Source: Lentzea sp. NBRC 105346
Lineage (GTDB): Bacteria; Actinomycetota; Actinomycetes; Mycobacteriales; Pseudonocardiaceae
NCBI RefSeq assembly: GCF_030269605.1
Contig: NZ_BSTQ01000010.1
Span: 185,402 to 249,401, forward strand
Length of the DNA: 64,000 nucleotides
Direction: 5' to 3'
Shown: in pieces, positions 1-9,083 of the stretch
Layout: each line of letters starts with the position of its first letter
How positions within the stretch are numbered: the first letter of the stretch is position 1
Made by a program: the position numbers and the translations under genes
The notes under the pieces: model-generated
Seen by the model: the letters and a program-made list of their open reading frames with translations, nothing else
Told to the model about the DNA's origin: nothing
The model's database searches: none

Positions 1-2
1 TC

Positions 3-1622
3 CTGGCCGGTTCCACCACCAGCGACCACGCCGACCCGGTGATCGCGGACCTGGTGAAGCGCCTGCGCCACGGCCTGCACTACGAGGTCGACGACGAGGA
101 GCGCAACGTCTACCTGACGGGCGCGGGCAGCGAGGCGGTAGAGCGCGCGCTGGACGTCGACCTGTACTCGCAGGAGCACGTGTCGACCACCCTGTCGAAG
201 GTCAACGTGGCGCTGCACGCCCAGGTCCTCCTGCACCGCGACGTCGACTACATCGTCCGCGACGGCAAGGTCCACCTGATCAACGACTCCCGCGGCCGCA
301 TCGCGAAGCTGCAGCGCTGGCCGGACGGCCTGCAGGCCGCCGTCGAGGCGAAGGAGTCGGTCAAGACCACCGAGTCCGGCGAGATCCTCGACTCGATGAC
401 CGTGCAGGCCCTGCTGTCCCGCTACCCCGTCCGCTGCGGCATGACCGGCACAGCCGTAGCCGTAGCCGAGCAGCTGCGCACGTTCTACGAACTCGAAGTC
501 CTGGTCATCCCGCCGAACAAGGAATGCATCCGCGAGGACGAGCCGTCCCGCCTCTACGCGACGCTGGAGCAGAAGGAAGCGGCGATCGTCGAGGAGATCA
601 AGGAGGTCCACGCCTCCGGAAGGCCCATTCTGGTGGGCACGCTCGACGTCGCCGAGTCCGAGCGCATCGCGACCAAGCTGCGCAAGGCGGGCCTGGAGTG
701 CGTAGTCCTCAACGCCAAGAACGACGCCGAGGAGGCCGCGATCATCGCGGACGCCGGCTCGTTCGAACGAATCACGGTCTCCACCCAGATGGCCGGCCGA
801 GGCACGGACATCCGCCTGGGCGGCCACGACGCCGAAGACCACGAGCGCATCTCCGAGCTGGGCGGCCTCTACGTGGTCGGCACGGGCCGCCACTCGTCCT
901 CCCGCCTGGACGACCAGCTACGAGGCCGCGCCGGCAGGCAGGGCGACCCAGGTGGCTCGGTCTTCTTCGCCTCGCTCCAGGATGACCTGGCCGCCCAGTA
1001 CACGCCGGACGCCGACGAACCGTCCGAAGTGGACGACGACGGCCGCGTGACGGACAAGGGCGCGCTGCACACGTTCGAGCACGCCCAGCGCGTGGCCGAG
1101 GGCGTGAACCTGGAGATCCACCGCAACACCTGGCGCTACAACAAGCTGATCGAACGCCAGCGCGACCTGCTGCTCGAGCACCGCGACCAGGTGCTGCGCA
1201 CGGACATCGCCTTCGACAAGCTGGGCAGGGGCGACCACGAGGGCGTCTCGGACGAGGTCCTGAAGCACGCCGCGCGCGTGATCACGCTCTTCCACCTGGA
1301 CGACCTGTGGACGCACCACCTGACGTTCCTGTCGGACCTGCGAGAGGGCATCCACCTGCGCGCGCTGGCACGGCAGAACCCGCTGGACGAGTTCCACCGC
1401 GAAGCGATCCCGGCGTTCAACAAGATCGTCCCCGAGTCGTGGGAGCTGGCGGCCGACACCTACGCCAGCGCGAAGATCACGTCGAAGGGCTACGACCTGG
1501 CGGACTCGGGCGTGAAGCGCCCGTCGTCAACCTGGACGTACCTGGTACACGACAACCCGTTCGGCTCCGGCCTCGAGGAGTCGATGAAGGGCTTGGTCAA
1601 GATGGTGAAGGGCCGCCGCTAA
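3..1622 (+). CDS. secA2: Accessory Sec translocase ATPase SecA2 (5'-truncated by window)
   Basis: C-terminal two thirds of a SecA-family preprotein translocase ATPase. The reading frame is open to the left edge, so the start lies outside the window; the GTG at 39 is internal. Seen: SecA helicase motifs in the second nucleotide-binding domain, STQMAGRGTDIRLGG and QLRGRAGRQGDPG, followed by the helical scaffold region. The C-terminal zinc/SecB-binding tail of housekeeping SecA is absent. The short, tail-less form fits actinobacterial SecA2, which exports a limited protein set at the cytoplasmic membrane. The assignment to SecA2 rather than SecA1 rests on sequence resemblance and the missing tail. 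A perfect hairpin follows 14 bases after the stop. Confidence 0.9.
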   Translation: MAGSTTSDHADPVIADLVKRLRHGLHYEVDDEERNVYLTGAGSEAVERALDVDLYSQEHVSTTLSKVNVALHAQVLLHRDVDYIVRDGKVHLINDSRGRIAKLQRWPDGLQAAVEAKESVKTTESGEILDSMTVQALLSRYPVRCGMTGTAVAVAEQLRTFYELEVLVIPPNKECIREDEPSRLYATLEQKEAAIVEEIKEVHASGRPILVGTLDVAESERIATKLRKAGLECVVLNAKNDAEEAAIIADAGSFERITVSTQMAGRGTDIRLGGHDAEDHERISELGGLYVVGTGRHSSSRLDDQLRGRAGRQGDPGGSVFFASLQDDLAAQYTPDADEPSEVDDDGRVTDKGALHTFEHAQRVAEGVNLEIHRNTWRYNKLIERQRDLLLEHRDQVLRTDIAFDKLGRGDHEGVSDEVLKHAARVITLFHLDDLWTHHLTFLSDLREGIHLRALARQNPLDEFHREAIPAFNKIVPESWELAADTYASAKITSKGYDLADSGVKRPSSTWTYLVHDNPFGSGLEESMKGLVKMVKGRR

Positions 1623-1635
1623 CCCTCAGGCGAAT

Positions 1636-1688
1636 GCCGTTATGGCCACCTTCACGGACCTGAGGTCCGTGAAGGTGGCCATAACGGC
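1636..1688. terminator. Perfect 26-bp inverted repeat, bidirectional terminator
   Basis: Two perfect 26-base arms around a single central G (1662), with inner core TTCACGGACCT / AGGTCCGTGAA. It lies between the convergent secA2 and the small gene ending at 1692, so it can terminate both. It has no U tract, as is common in actinomycetes. Related hairpins occur at 26101-26151 and 59055-59091. Confidence 0.8.
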
Positions 1689-1691
1689 TTC

Positions 1692-2036
1692 TCAGGACGG
1701 GTCGGGGACGCCCAGGCGGTCGTCTATGGGAACGGCGGGCTGGGGAATCTCAGCACCCCGGTACCGCTCCAAGTAAGCAACATGAGATTCAGTGAGGGCT
1801 CGGATCTCCGCAAGGAGGTCGAGGTGCTCCTGCGACGGCGGCGGGCCCACGATGTTGGACCGGTTGTGCGCCGTCCGCTCCGCACGCTGCGCGAGTTGCC
1901 CCAGCCTGCGGACGAAATCCAGCTCCCCGTCAGGGAGCGACAGTTGTGTCTGCTCCGTCACGGACGACACTGTCCCCGCACTTTCCGCTGTAAGTCGATC
2001 CCCTAGTCGGCTGATCCCAGTTTCTGAGTCAACCAT
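1692..2036 (-). CDS. Small hypothetical protein, last gene of the betaine-catabolic operon
   Basis: About 114 residues, hydrophilic, with the central part rich in Arg/Glu and helix-forming (QLAQRAERTAHNRSNIVGPP). Family not recognised. The ATG at 2036 is preferred because GGAGG lies 9 bases upstream; it overlaps the 3' end of the Rieske oxygenase gene by 34 bases, so translation is probably coupled. A GTG at 1970 would avoid the overlap but has a poorer ribosome site. Its position as last gene after three methyl-amine oxidases suggests, but does not show, a role in that pathway. Confidence 0.55.
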   Translation of the reverse strand: MVDSETGISRLGDRLTAESAGTVSSVTEQTQLSLPDGELDFVRRLGQLAQRAERTAHNRSNIVGPPPSQEHLDLLAEIRALTESHVAYLERYRGAEIPQPAVPIDDRLGVPDPS

Positions 2037-3115
2037 GCGTGGAAACCTCCGATGTGGTGTTCTGACGGCACCAGGACGCCTCCCCGCGCGTACGCGCGCG
2101 AGGACATCGCGGGCTGGCATCGTTCGCACGCGTCGAAGTCCTGCTCGTTGACGCGGTGGAAGAGTTCAACCGATCGCGACACGTCGAGCCCCTCCTCGAT
2201 CACGTGACGCGCGTACAGCCAGTCACATTCCACGACGGTGCGGTCGACCGCGAGCGGAAACATCCGATGGACGATCACGTGGTCGGGCACGAGGTTCACG
2301 AACACCTGGGGCTTGATCGTGATCGCGTAGTACTTGCGGTCGCGCGAGTCCTCCAACGAAGCGAGCTTCTCGAACCCGGCCGAACCATCGACCGTGAAGC
2401 CGGAGATCTCGGACCCGAACGAGGCGCCGTGCCCGACGTAGTACTGGGCGGCGTAGCCGTCGGCGAACTCGGGCAGCACCTCGGTGAGCTCGGGGTGGAT
2501 CGTCGCGCAGTGGTAGCACTCCATGAAGTTCTCGATGATCAGCTTCCAGTTCGCCTTGACGTCGTAGACGATCCGGCGCCCCACCGAAAGCGATGCGACC
2601 TCGTACCCGTCGATGGCCTCCACGGCCCCGAGTCTCTCGACGACCGCGCCCATGACGGACTCCTCGAACGAGGGCGGTGAGACGGCGAGACACACCCAGG
2701 CGTAGCCGAGCCACTCACGCAGGTGCACGCGCGTGAGGCCGTATTCCACGCGGTCCACGTCGGGCATCGACGTGAGGTTCGGCGCGGCGATCAGCTTGCC
2801 GTCCAGCGCGTAGGTCCAGGCGTGGTACGGGCACTGGAACGCACGCTTCACGGAGCCCTGCTCGTCGACGCACAACCGGGCCCCGCGGTGTCGGCAGACG
2901 TTCAGAAAAGCATTCAGCGCACCATCCCGAGCACGAGCGATCAGCACGGACTCGCGCCCGATCTGCACTGTCCGGAAGTCCCCCGGAGAAGGCAGGTCCG
3001 CGCTCCGCAGAGCGCAGAACCACATCTCCTCGAAGATCTTTTCCTGCTCGGCCGCGAAGATCGCTGGATCCGTGTAGTAGCGGCCGGGCAACGTGGAGAT
3101 GAGACTCCCGGTCAT
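2003..3115 (-). CDS. Rieske non-heme iron oxygenase, glycine betaine demethylase-like (GbcA type)
   Basis: A 370-residue ring-hydroxylating-type oxygenase alpha subunit. The Rieske [2Fe-2S] ligands are visible as C74-x-H76 and C95-x2-H98, and the mononuclear iron site as NFMECYHCATIHPEL (H202, H207) with an acid near D326. GbcA and stachydrine demethylase of this family remove an N-methyl group from quaternary amines as formaldehyde. The gene is third in the operon P450 / dimethylglycine oxidase / sarcosine oxidase / this gene, so glycine betaine to dimethylglycine is the likely reaction; proline betaine is an alternative substrate. Electrons probably come from the Rieske ferredoxin and reductase encoded at 8766-10162. 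The sarcosine oxidase stop is 6 bases upstream. Confidence 0.82.
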   Translation of the reverse strand: MTGSLISTLPGRYYTDPAIFAAEQEKIFEEMWFCALRSADLPSPGDFRTVQIGRESVLIARARDGALNAFLNVCRHRGARLCVDEQGSVKRAFQCPYHAWTYALDGKLIAAPNLTSMPDVDRVEYGLTRVHLREWLGYAWVCLAVSPPSFEESVMGAVVERLGAVEAIDGYEVASLSVGRRIVYDVKANWKLIIENFMECYHCATIHPELTEVLPEFADGYAAQYYVGHGASFGSEISGFTVDGSAGFEKLASLEDSRDRKYYAITIKPQVFVNLVPDHVIVHRMFPLAVDRTVVECDWLYARHVIEEGLDVSRSVELFHRVNEQDFDACERCQPAMSSRAYARGGVLVPSEHHIGGFHAWLTQKLGSAD

Positions 3116-3121
3116 GGTGGT

Positions 3122-4234
3122 TCAGCCTCTCAGGCGCGCGGGGTCGAACAGGGCGATCGGGTGGCGCGTGGCGCCGTCGACTACGAGATCGGCGAGGATC
3201 TCGCCGACGACGGGCACGAACTTGAAGCCGTGGCCGGAGAACCCGCACGCGACGACCACCGACGGGTGGGCGGGATGCCGGGCGATGACGAAGTGCTCGT
3301 CGGGGGTCTTGGTGTACATGCATGTCACGGCGTGCTTGAAGCTGCCGGGCAGCAAAGGCATGCGCTTCCGGACGAAGTCCGTCATCGCGTCGACCTCATG
3401 CGGATGCACGACACGGTCGATCGTCGAAGGGGTGCAGATCTGGCCGCCGCCGAAGAACGCGACCTTCACCTCGCCGTCGATCGCGGGGAAGCCGTAGAAC
3501 TGCTGTCCCCAGTCGAGCTCCCAGATGTAGATCGGGTGACCGTCGAAGTTGCCGCTGGGCTTGTAGTAGTACTGCACCTGGCGTTCGATCTCGAACGGCA
3601 CCAGCAGGTCGCCCAGCAGCTGGGGCGCCCACGCGCCGGGACACACGACGATCTGCTCCGCCTCGTACACTCCCTGCTCGGTGCGGACGAGCCCGTCCTC
3701 CCAGGACGTGACGGGCTCCTCGAAGCGCAGCTCGGCGCCGGCCTTCTCGGCGAGCTTCAGGTGCGCCGCAGTGCTCGCCTCGGGCACGACGTACCCCGCG
3801 CCCGCCTCGTACAAGGCGACCTCATCCGGCATCGGGTCCATGGTGGGGAAACGTTTGCGGATGCCCTTCGCGTCCAGCATCTCGTGCGCCAGGCCCCACT
3901 CCTGGGCGCTGCGCAGGCTGCCGGCGACGGTGCGCGAGCCGGGCGCGCCCACCATGAGGCCGCCGACCCGGTTGAAGATCCGCTCACCGGAGTCCTGCTC
4001 GATCTGGTCCCACATCTCGTGTGCACGCAACAACAACGGCACGTAGGCCGGGTCCTCGAAGTAGGTCTGCCGCGTCACGCGCGACCCGCCGTGGCTGGAG
4101 CCCTGCGTGTGCACCGGCGTGAACCGGTCGAGCCCCAGCACCTTCCGGCCACGCTGGGCGAGCCGGTACGCGGCGGCACTCCCCATACCGCCGAGGCCGA
4201 TCACGATGACGTCGTAGGACATCGCTGGGGACAT
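3122..4234 (-). CDS. Monomeric sarcosine oxidase family FAD enzyme
   Basis: A 370-residue DAO-fold flavoenzyme close to monomeric sarcosine oxidase / N-methyltryptophan oxidase. The N-terminal dinucleotide motif is [18 protein letters not shown]. The covalent FAD cysteine is present as C305 in [12 protein letters not shown], and the family motif GFSGHGFKF follows. It would oxidise sarcosine to glycine, formaldehyde and hydrogen peroxide in the cytoplasm. The ATG at 4234 has AGGAG 5 bases upstream and follows the dimethylglycine oxidase stop almost directly, so it is translationally coupled and performs the next step of betaine breakdown. N-methyltryptophan or another N-methyl amino acid remains possible as substrate. 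Confidence 0.85.
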   Translation of the reverse strand: MSPAMSYDVIVIGLGGMGSAAAYRLAQRGRKVLGLDRFTPVHTQGSSHGGSRVTRQTYFEDPAYVPLLLRAHEMWDQIEQDSGERIFNRVGGLMVGAPGSRTVAGSLRSAQEWGLAHEMLDAKGIRKRFPTMDPMPDEVALYEAGAGYVVPEASTAAHLKLAEKAGAELRFEEPVTSWEDGLVRTEQGVYEAEQIVVCPGAWAPQLLGDLLVPFEIERQVQYYYKPSGNFDGHPIYIWELDWGQQFYGFPAIDGEVKVAFFGGGQICTPSTIDRVVHPHEVDAMTDFVRKRMPLLPGSFKHAVTCMYTKTPDEHFVIARHPAHPSVVVACGFSGHGFKFVPVVGEILADLVVDGATRHPIALFDPARLRG

Positions 4235-4235
4235 C

Positions 4236-6566
4236 TCAGCTCCTGAGGCGGGTCATCTGGGGGTCGAACAACGGCTCCTCCGCGGTCCTCGCGCTGAGCC
4301 TTTCCCCGAAGTACTCGATCTCGACGGGACCTTCCGTGCCCGCGGGCAACCAGGCGTAGGCGATGTTCAGCCCGGTCGTGTACCCGTAGGCGGCGCTGGT
4401 GACGTACCCCTTCACCTCGCCGCCGACGAACACCGGCTCGCTGCCCAGCACCACCTGGCGCGGGTCGTCGATCACCAGACACGTGAGCTTTCTCGTGTGC
4501 TGGCGCACGGCCGCCTTACCGAGGAAGTCCTTGTCCTGGCGCACCGCGAAGGCGACGCCCGCCTCCTCCGGCGAGTGCTCGGTCGTCATGTCCACGCCCC
4601 ACGACCGGTAGCCCTTCTCCAGCCGCAGGCTGTTGAACGCACCGCGCCCGGCGGCGATGACGCCGTGCTCCTGCCCGGCCGCCCACAGCGTGTCCCACAG
4701 CTTCAGCCCCATGTCCGACGACGTGTAGAGCTCCCAGCCGAGTTCGCCCACATAGGACAGCCGCAACGCCGTGACCGGCACGTTGCCGACATATGCTTCC
4801 TGGGCGGTGAAATAACCCTTGGAAGTGTCCAAGGTGGACACCGGTGAGATCAGGTCGCGCGCCTTCGGCCCCCACAGTCCGATGCAGCACGTGCCGGGCG
4901 TGATGTCCCTGATGTGCACGTCATCGGGCGCGTGTCTCAACAACCAGTCGAGGTCGAGGTTGCCGTTCGCGCCCACCTGGAACCGGTTCGCGTCGAGCCG
5001 CGCGATCGTGAGGTCGCTGCGCACCCCGCCGTCCTCGCCGAGCAGCAACGTGTACACGACGGCGCCGGGCTTGCGGTTGAGGTTGTTGGTGGTCATCCGC
5101 TGCAGGAACGCCTGTGCGCCAGGCCCGCTGACCTCCAGCCGCTTCAACGCGGTCATGTCGAACATGGCCACGCGCTTGCGCGTCACGAGCGCCTCGGCGC
5201 CGCAGATCGGCGACCAGTACCGCGCGGCCCAGTCGTTGCGCTCGGGCACCTCGGCCACTTCCGGCAGGTCCGCGTTGGCCTCGAACCAGTGCGGCCGCTC
5301 CCACCCGTTCGCCTCGAGGAACATCGCCCCGAGCTCCTGCTGCCTGCCGTAGAACGGGCTGGTCCGCAGTGGACGCGGGCTTTCCATGGGCTGCAACGGA
5401 TGCAGCACGTCGTACACTTCTACGAAGTTCTGGCAGCTGCGTTCGAGCACGTAGTCCGGCGCCAGCTGGTGCGGCTCGAACCGGTTGAGATCCGACGAGT
5501 GCACGTCGAGCTCGGGCTGCCCGTCGATCAGCCACTCGGCCATGGTCTTCGCGACGCCGGCGGAGTGCGTGATCCACACGGCCTCGGCCACCCAGAACCC
5601 CTTGAGCCGCGGGTGTTCCCCGAGCAGCGGCATGCCGTCGGCGGTGAACGAGAACAGGCCGTTGAACCCGTGGTCGATGCCGGCCTCGCCGAGCTTCGGG
5701 ATGATCTCCTGCGCGCTCGCCCAGGACTCCTCGAAGTCCTCCTTGGTGAACGGCAGTTCGGACCCGGTGATCTCGTGTGCCTTGACCGGCATCGGCCGGT
5801 GCCCGTAGGCGCCGATCCCGAGCTGGTCGCCGTGCGCGCGGAAGTACAGGTCCGCTTCCTGGTGGCGGAGAATGGGTTTCGGGGTGTCGCCCACCGTGCC
5901 GCTGAACGCGTACTGGTGCGCCATCGGCACCAAAGGCACCGTGAGCCCGACCATCTCGCCGAGCACCGGCCCCCACATTCCCGCGCACGACACGACGATG
6001 TCCGCCGGAAACGTGTCCGTCTCGGTGCGCACACCCCACACCTGGTCGCCGGCGGTCTCGATGCCGATGACCTTCTGGTGCGCGATGAACTTCGCGCCGC
6101 GCTCGATCGCCCGGCGAGCCTGGGTCTCCGCGGCGAGCACGGGCTTCGCGAGCCCGTCGCTGGGAATCAGGAACCCGCCGAGCACCTTGTCCTTATCCAG
6201 CAACGGATACAGCTGGGCGACCTCATCGGGACCGATGAGGCAGCTCGGCACCCCCCACGAGGTCGCCCAGCCGTGTCTCCGCTTCAAGTCCTCCAGACGC
6301 GCCGACGTGGTGGCGATCTCGAGGCCGCCCACCGACTCGAAACACCCGAGCGCGGTGTACTTCTCGACGGTGTACCGGGCGAAGGCGGTCATGCTGCGGC
6401 ACGAGTTCGTTTGGAAGACCAATCCAGGGGCGTGCGAACTCGAACCGCCACGGGCGAAGAGGTCGGCTTGGTCCAGCACCGTGACGTCGGTCCAGCCGCG
6501 CTGGGTGAGCTCGTCGGCCAGCGCGCAGCCGACGATCCCCGCTCCGACGACCACCACTCGAGGCAT
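4236..6566 (-). CDS. Dimethylglycine oxidase-like flavoprotein with GcvT folate domain
   Basis: About 776 residues. The N-terminal DAO FAD domain starts with [17 protein letters not shown]. The sequence [11 protein letters not shown] contains H45, the expected covalent FAD histidine by analogy with dimethylglycine oxidase and dehydrogenase. A central linker domain lies at roughly 375-430, and GCV_T plus GCV_T C-terminal domains occupy about 430-770. In this family the demethylated methylene passes to tetrahydrofolate in the GcvT domain, conserving the one-carbon unit. The ATG at 6566 is chosen over the GTG at 6575 because GGAGGG lies 8 bases before it. Order and spacing place it directly before sarcosine oxidase, matching dimethylglycine to sarcosine. 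Sarcosine dehydrogenase is the nearest alternative. Confidence 0.87.
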   Translation of the reverse strand: MPRVVVVGAGIVGCALADELTQRGWTDVTVLDQADLFARGGSSSHAPGLVFQTNSCRSMTAFARYTVEKYTALGCFESVGGLEIATTSARLEDLKRRHGWATSWGVPSCLIGPDEVAQLYPLLDKDKVLGGFLIPSDGLAKPVLAAETQARRAIERGAKFIAHQKVIGIETAGDQVWGVRTETDTFPADIVVSCAGMWGPVLGEMVGLTVPLVPMAHQYAFSGTVGDTPKPILRHQEADLYFRAHGDQLGIGAYGHRPMPVKAHEITGSELPFTKEDFEESWASAQEIIPKLGEAGIDHGFNGLFSFTADGMPLLGEHPRLKGFWVAEAVWITHSAGVAKTMAEWLIDGQPELDVHSSDLNRFEPHQLAPDYVLERSCQNFVEVYDVLHPLQPMESPRPLRTSPFYGRQQELGAMFLEANGWERPHWFEANADLPEVAEVPERNDWAARYWSPICGAEALVTRKRVAMFDMTALKRLEVSGPGAQAFLQRMTTNNLNRKPGAVVYTLLLGEDGGVRSDLTIARLDANRFQVGANGNLDLDWLLRHAPDDVHIRDITPGTCCIGLWGPKARDLISPVSTLDTSKGYFTAQEAYVGNVPVTALRLSYVGELGWELYTSSDMGLKLWDTLWAAGQEHGVIAAGRGAFNSLRLEKGYRSWGVDMTTEHSPEEAGVAFAVRQDKDFLGKAAVRQHTRKLTCLVIDDPRQVVLGSEPVFVGGEVKGYVTSAAYGYTTGLNIAYAWLPAGTEGPVEIEYFGERLSARTAEEPLFDPQMTRLRS

Positions 6567-6586
6567 TGGACGCACCCTCCGCCGCA

Positions 6587-6631
6587 GTTGCGCAGAACGG
6601 ACCCCGTTCCGCTATCTGCAACAAGTTGCGC
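6587..6631. promoter_or_regulatory. Candidate IclR operator cluster upstream of dimethylglycine oxidase
   Basis: GTTGCGC occurs at 6587-6593 and again at 6625-6631, with an inverted CTGCAAC at 6616-6622. Between them lies a perfect inverted repeat GAACGG-acc-CCGTTC at 6595-6609. The block sits just before the dimethylglycine oxidase start. The same GTTGCGY word recurs in the IclR/ferredoxin intergenic region. Assignment to the neighbouring IclR protein is inference. Confidence 0.45.
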
Positions 6632-6674
6632 CCACCGCACCCCGCTGTCAAGACGTCCGTTCGGACGCCACGTC

Positions 6675-7838
6675 TCACCAGGAGACCGGCAACGCCTTCA
6701 GCCCACCGGTGAAGGTCTCGACATTCCACGCCAGGTCAGCGGCGTCGACCCGCAATCCCGGCAGCCGCCGGACCAACGCGTCGAACGCCACCTGCAGCTC
6801 CAGCCGGGCCAGCGCCGCCCCGAGGCAGAAGTGCGGCCCGTGCCCGAACCCGATGTGCCGCCCGGTATCCCGCGTGATGTCGAAAACCTCGGGCGAGGAG
6901 AACACCGCGGGGTCGCGGTTGGCGGCCGCCGTGGCCGGCAGCACGGAGGCCCCGGCGGGCACCACACCGGCCGACAACGGCACGTCCTCCAGGGCGACGC
7001 GGGGCATCCCGACCTCGACCAGCCGGATGTACCGCAGCATCTCCTCCACCGCGGCGGGCACCAGCGAAGGCGACTCGACCAGGAGCTCCCACTGGTCAGG
7101 ATGCTGTGACAACAGCAGAACCCCGAGCGACAGCTGACTCGACGTGGTCTCCTGCCCCGCGCTGAACAGCACCATCACCGTGGAGATCAGCTCGTCGACG
7201 GACAACCGGTCGCCGGCGTCGTGCGCGTGCACGAGATCCGACAACAGGTCGTCCCGCGGCGACCGCCGCCGTGACTCGAACTCCCCGGCCAGATACGCGG
7301 CCGCGCGCAGGGTCGCCTCCTCGACGGCTCCCTCGGCGGGACGCGCAAGGCTCGTCGTCACGGTCACCCAGTCCCACAGGACACCCCGGTCCTCGACCGG
7401 AATCCCGAGCATGTCGCTCATCACCGTGGCCGGCAGCGGACGCGCGAACTGCGTCACGAAGTCCCCCGGCTCCATGGCCGACAGCAACGAGTCGACGATC
7501 GCGACCACACGGGGCTGCATCCGCGCCACGGCCCGAGCGTTGAACGCCTTGGCCACCAGCGAACGGATCCGGGTGTGATCGGGTGCGTCCATGTTGGTGA
7601 ACGCCGGGATGCCCTGCGTGCCCGGCATCATCGTCGGCGAGCCGGGCACCGCACCGGCGGCCAGGCTGAACCGCGGATCAGCCAGGGTCGTCCGCACGTC
7701 GTCGTACCGGGTCGCGATATAGGCCTTGCCCCCGGTCGACAGCGCGACCGGCTCCAAGTCCGGCGACGACTGCAGCCCCACGACTTCGGGATCCGGGCCG
7801 ATGCCCGACGGCGGGTTGAACGGGAACGTGGCGGTCAT
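6675..7838 (-). CDS. Cytochrome P450
   Basis: About 387 residues, a normal size for a soluble bacterial P450. The I-helix oxygen-binding motif is SAGQETTSSQ, the ExxR-bearing K helix is EEMLRY, and the heme loop FGHGPHFCLGAA carries the cysteine ligand. The ATG at 7838 is preferred because the longer frame starts with TTG inside the upstream IclR gene. It lies between the iclR-type gene and dimethylglycine oxidase, in the same direction. Substrate cannot be read from sequence; an N-demethylation or hydroxylation of a betaine-type compound is suggested only by context. The Rieske ferredoxin and reductase across the divergent promoter are possible redox partners, though Rieske ferredoxins are unusual for P450s. 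Confidence 0.88.
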   Translation of the reverse strand: MTATFPFNPPSGIGPDPEVVGLQSSPDLEPVALSTGGKAYIATRYDDVRTTLADPRFSLAAGAVPGSPTMMPGTQGIPAFTNMDAPDHTRIRSLVAKAFNARAVARMQPRVVAIVDSLLSAMEPGDFVTQFARPLPATVMSDMLGIPVEDRGVLWDWVTVTTSLARPAEGAVEEATLRAAAYLAGEFESRRRSPRDDLLSDLVHAHDAGDRLSVDELISTVMVLFSAGQETTSSQLSLGVLLLSQHPDQWELLVESPSLVPAAVEEMLRYIRLVEVGMPRVALEDVPLSAGVVPAGASVLPATAAANRDPAVFSSPEVFDITRDTGRHIGFGHGPHFCLGAALARLELQVAFDALVRRLPGLRVDAADLAWNVETFTGGLKALPVSW

Positions 7839-7881
7839 GACTCCGTTGTAGGCGCGCCACGTTCCCGCGTCGAAGCTTTCG

Positions 7882-8652
7882 TCAGTCGGCAAAATATCCG
7901 AGCTGCGCGGACAGAGCGGCGGCCGCCGCCGTCATCGACGGCGCGATCTGACGCACCCGCTCGCGCGAGAGCCGGTACGACGGTCCTGACGCGCTCATCG
8001 CCGCCACGACCTCACCGCGATGCCCGCGGATGGGCACCGCCACGGCGTGCAGCCCGAGCTCCAGCTCCTCGTAGCACGCGGCGAACCCGTCGACGACGAC
8101 CTGCTCCAACTCGGCCAGCAACGCGTCGGGATCCACCCTGGTGTGCGTCGTGTACCGGTCCAGCGGCAGCGACACCAACCGTTTGCGCTCCTCGACCGGC
8201 AGGTGCGCGAGCAGCACCTTGCCCGACGACGTGGCGTGCAACGGCGTGCGCTGGCCGATCCAGTTGACCGTGGACACCGCCGCCGAGCCACGGGCCTGGG
8301 TGATGTTGATCGCGACGCCCTGGTCGTGCACCGCGATGTTGACCGTCTCGCCGAACTCGTCGGCCAGCGCCTGGCACACCGGCTGACCCAGTTTCGTCAG
8401 ATCCATCCGGCCCGTGGCGGCGCCGGCGAGCCGGACCACGCCGAAGCCGATCGCGTACTTGCCTCTCTCCCCGAGCTGCTCGACCAGGCCGCGCGCCTCC
8501 AGAACGGACACGAGTCTGGACACGGTGGACTTGTGCACACCCAGCTCACCAGCGATCTCGGTGATGCCCGCCTCGCCCTGCGCGAGGAGTTCGAGCACGC
8601 TGATGGCACGGTCCACCGACTGAACTTGAGCTGCCGGGTCCGAGTTGCTCAT
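7882..8652 (-). CDS. IclR-family transcriptional regulator
   Basis: About 256 residues with an N-terminal winged helix (ISVLELLAQGEAGITEIAGE, then the recognition helix VHKSTVSRLVSVLEARGLV) and a C-terminal IclR effector domain. The ATG at 8652 begins MSNSDPAAQ; the longer frame has no family-like residues. It is divergent from the ferredoxin operon and co-directional with the P450 / dimethylglycine oxidase operon, the usual position of a pathway-specific regulator. Candidate operator words GTTGCGY flank it on both sides. The effector is probably a betaine-pathway intermediate (inference). Confidence 0.88.
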   Translation of the reverse strand: MSNSDPAAQVQSVDRAISVLELLAQGEAGITEIAGELGVHKSTVSRLVSVLEARGLVEQLGERGKYAIGFGVVRLAGAATGRMDLTKLGQPVCQALADEFGETVNIAVHDQGVAINITQARGSAAVSTVNWIGQRTPLHATSSGKVLLAHLPVEERKRLVSLPLDRYTTHTRVDPDALLAELEQVVVDGFAACYEELELGLHAVAVPIRGHRGEVVAAMSASGPSYRLSRERVRQIAPSMTAAAAALSAQLGYFAD

Positions 8653-8653
8653 A

Positions 8654-8753
8654 GCGCAACGGTAACCGCTAACCAGAACGGCCTCTTGACGACGCGCCTG
8701 CGTGAGCCGCACATTGTGTTGCGTTATTCGGAACGCGTCCCGCGTCACGCAAC
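8654..8753. promoter_or_regulatory. Divergent control region between iclR-type gene and Rieske ferredoxin operon
   Basis: Holds GCGCAAC at 8654-8660, immediately before the IclR start, and an inverted pair GTTGCGT (8718-8724) and ACGCAAC (8747-8753). The last copy abuts the GGAGG ribosome site of the ferredoxin gene. Binding there could block both transcription and initiation. The motif matches the cluster at 6587-6631. Confidence 0.45.
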
Positions 8754-8765
8754 GGAGGCTTCGCG

Positions 8766-9083
8766 ATGATTCGCGTCTGCGCCCTCAACGATCTTCCTCC
8801 GGGCGAAGCCGTCAGAGTCGACGGGACACCACCTGTCGCCGTGTTCAACGTCGACGGTGTCTTCTACGCCATCGACGACACCTGCACCCACCAGGACGCC
8901 TCGCTCGCCGACGGCTGGCTGGAGGGCTGTTTCATCGAGTGCCCGCTGCACGCCTCGTCGTTCGACCTGCGCACCGGCCTGCCAACGTGCCCGCCCGCCA
9001 AACGGCCGGTGAGGACCTACCCCGTCGTTGTGCAGGATGGAGTCGTATACGTCGATACCGAGGTGCACAGGGACGTGGCTTGA
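8766..9083 (+). CDS. Rieske-type [2Fe-2S] ferredoxin
   Basis: A 105-residue single-domain Rieske ferredoxin with cluster ligands C40-T-H42 and C59-P-L-H62. It is preceded by a GGAGG site 7 bases before the ATG. It would carry electrons from the reductase encoded next (the stop overlaps that start) to a terminal oxygenase. The Rieske betaine demethylase at 2003 is the natural acceptor, since that gene lacks a fused reductase and none is next to it. The gene begins the rightward catabolic operon. Confidence 0.92.
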   Translation: MIRVCALNDLPPGEAVRVDGTPPVAVFNVDGVFYAIDDTCTHQDASLADGWLEGCFIECPLHASSFDLRTGLPTCPPAKRPVRTYPVVVQDGVVYVDTEVHRDVA

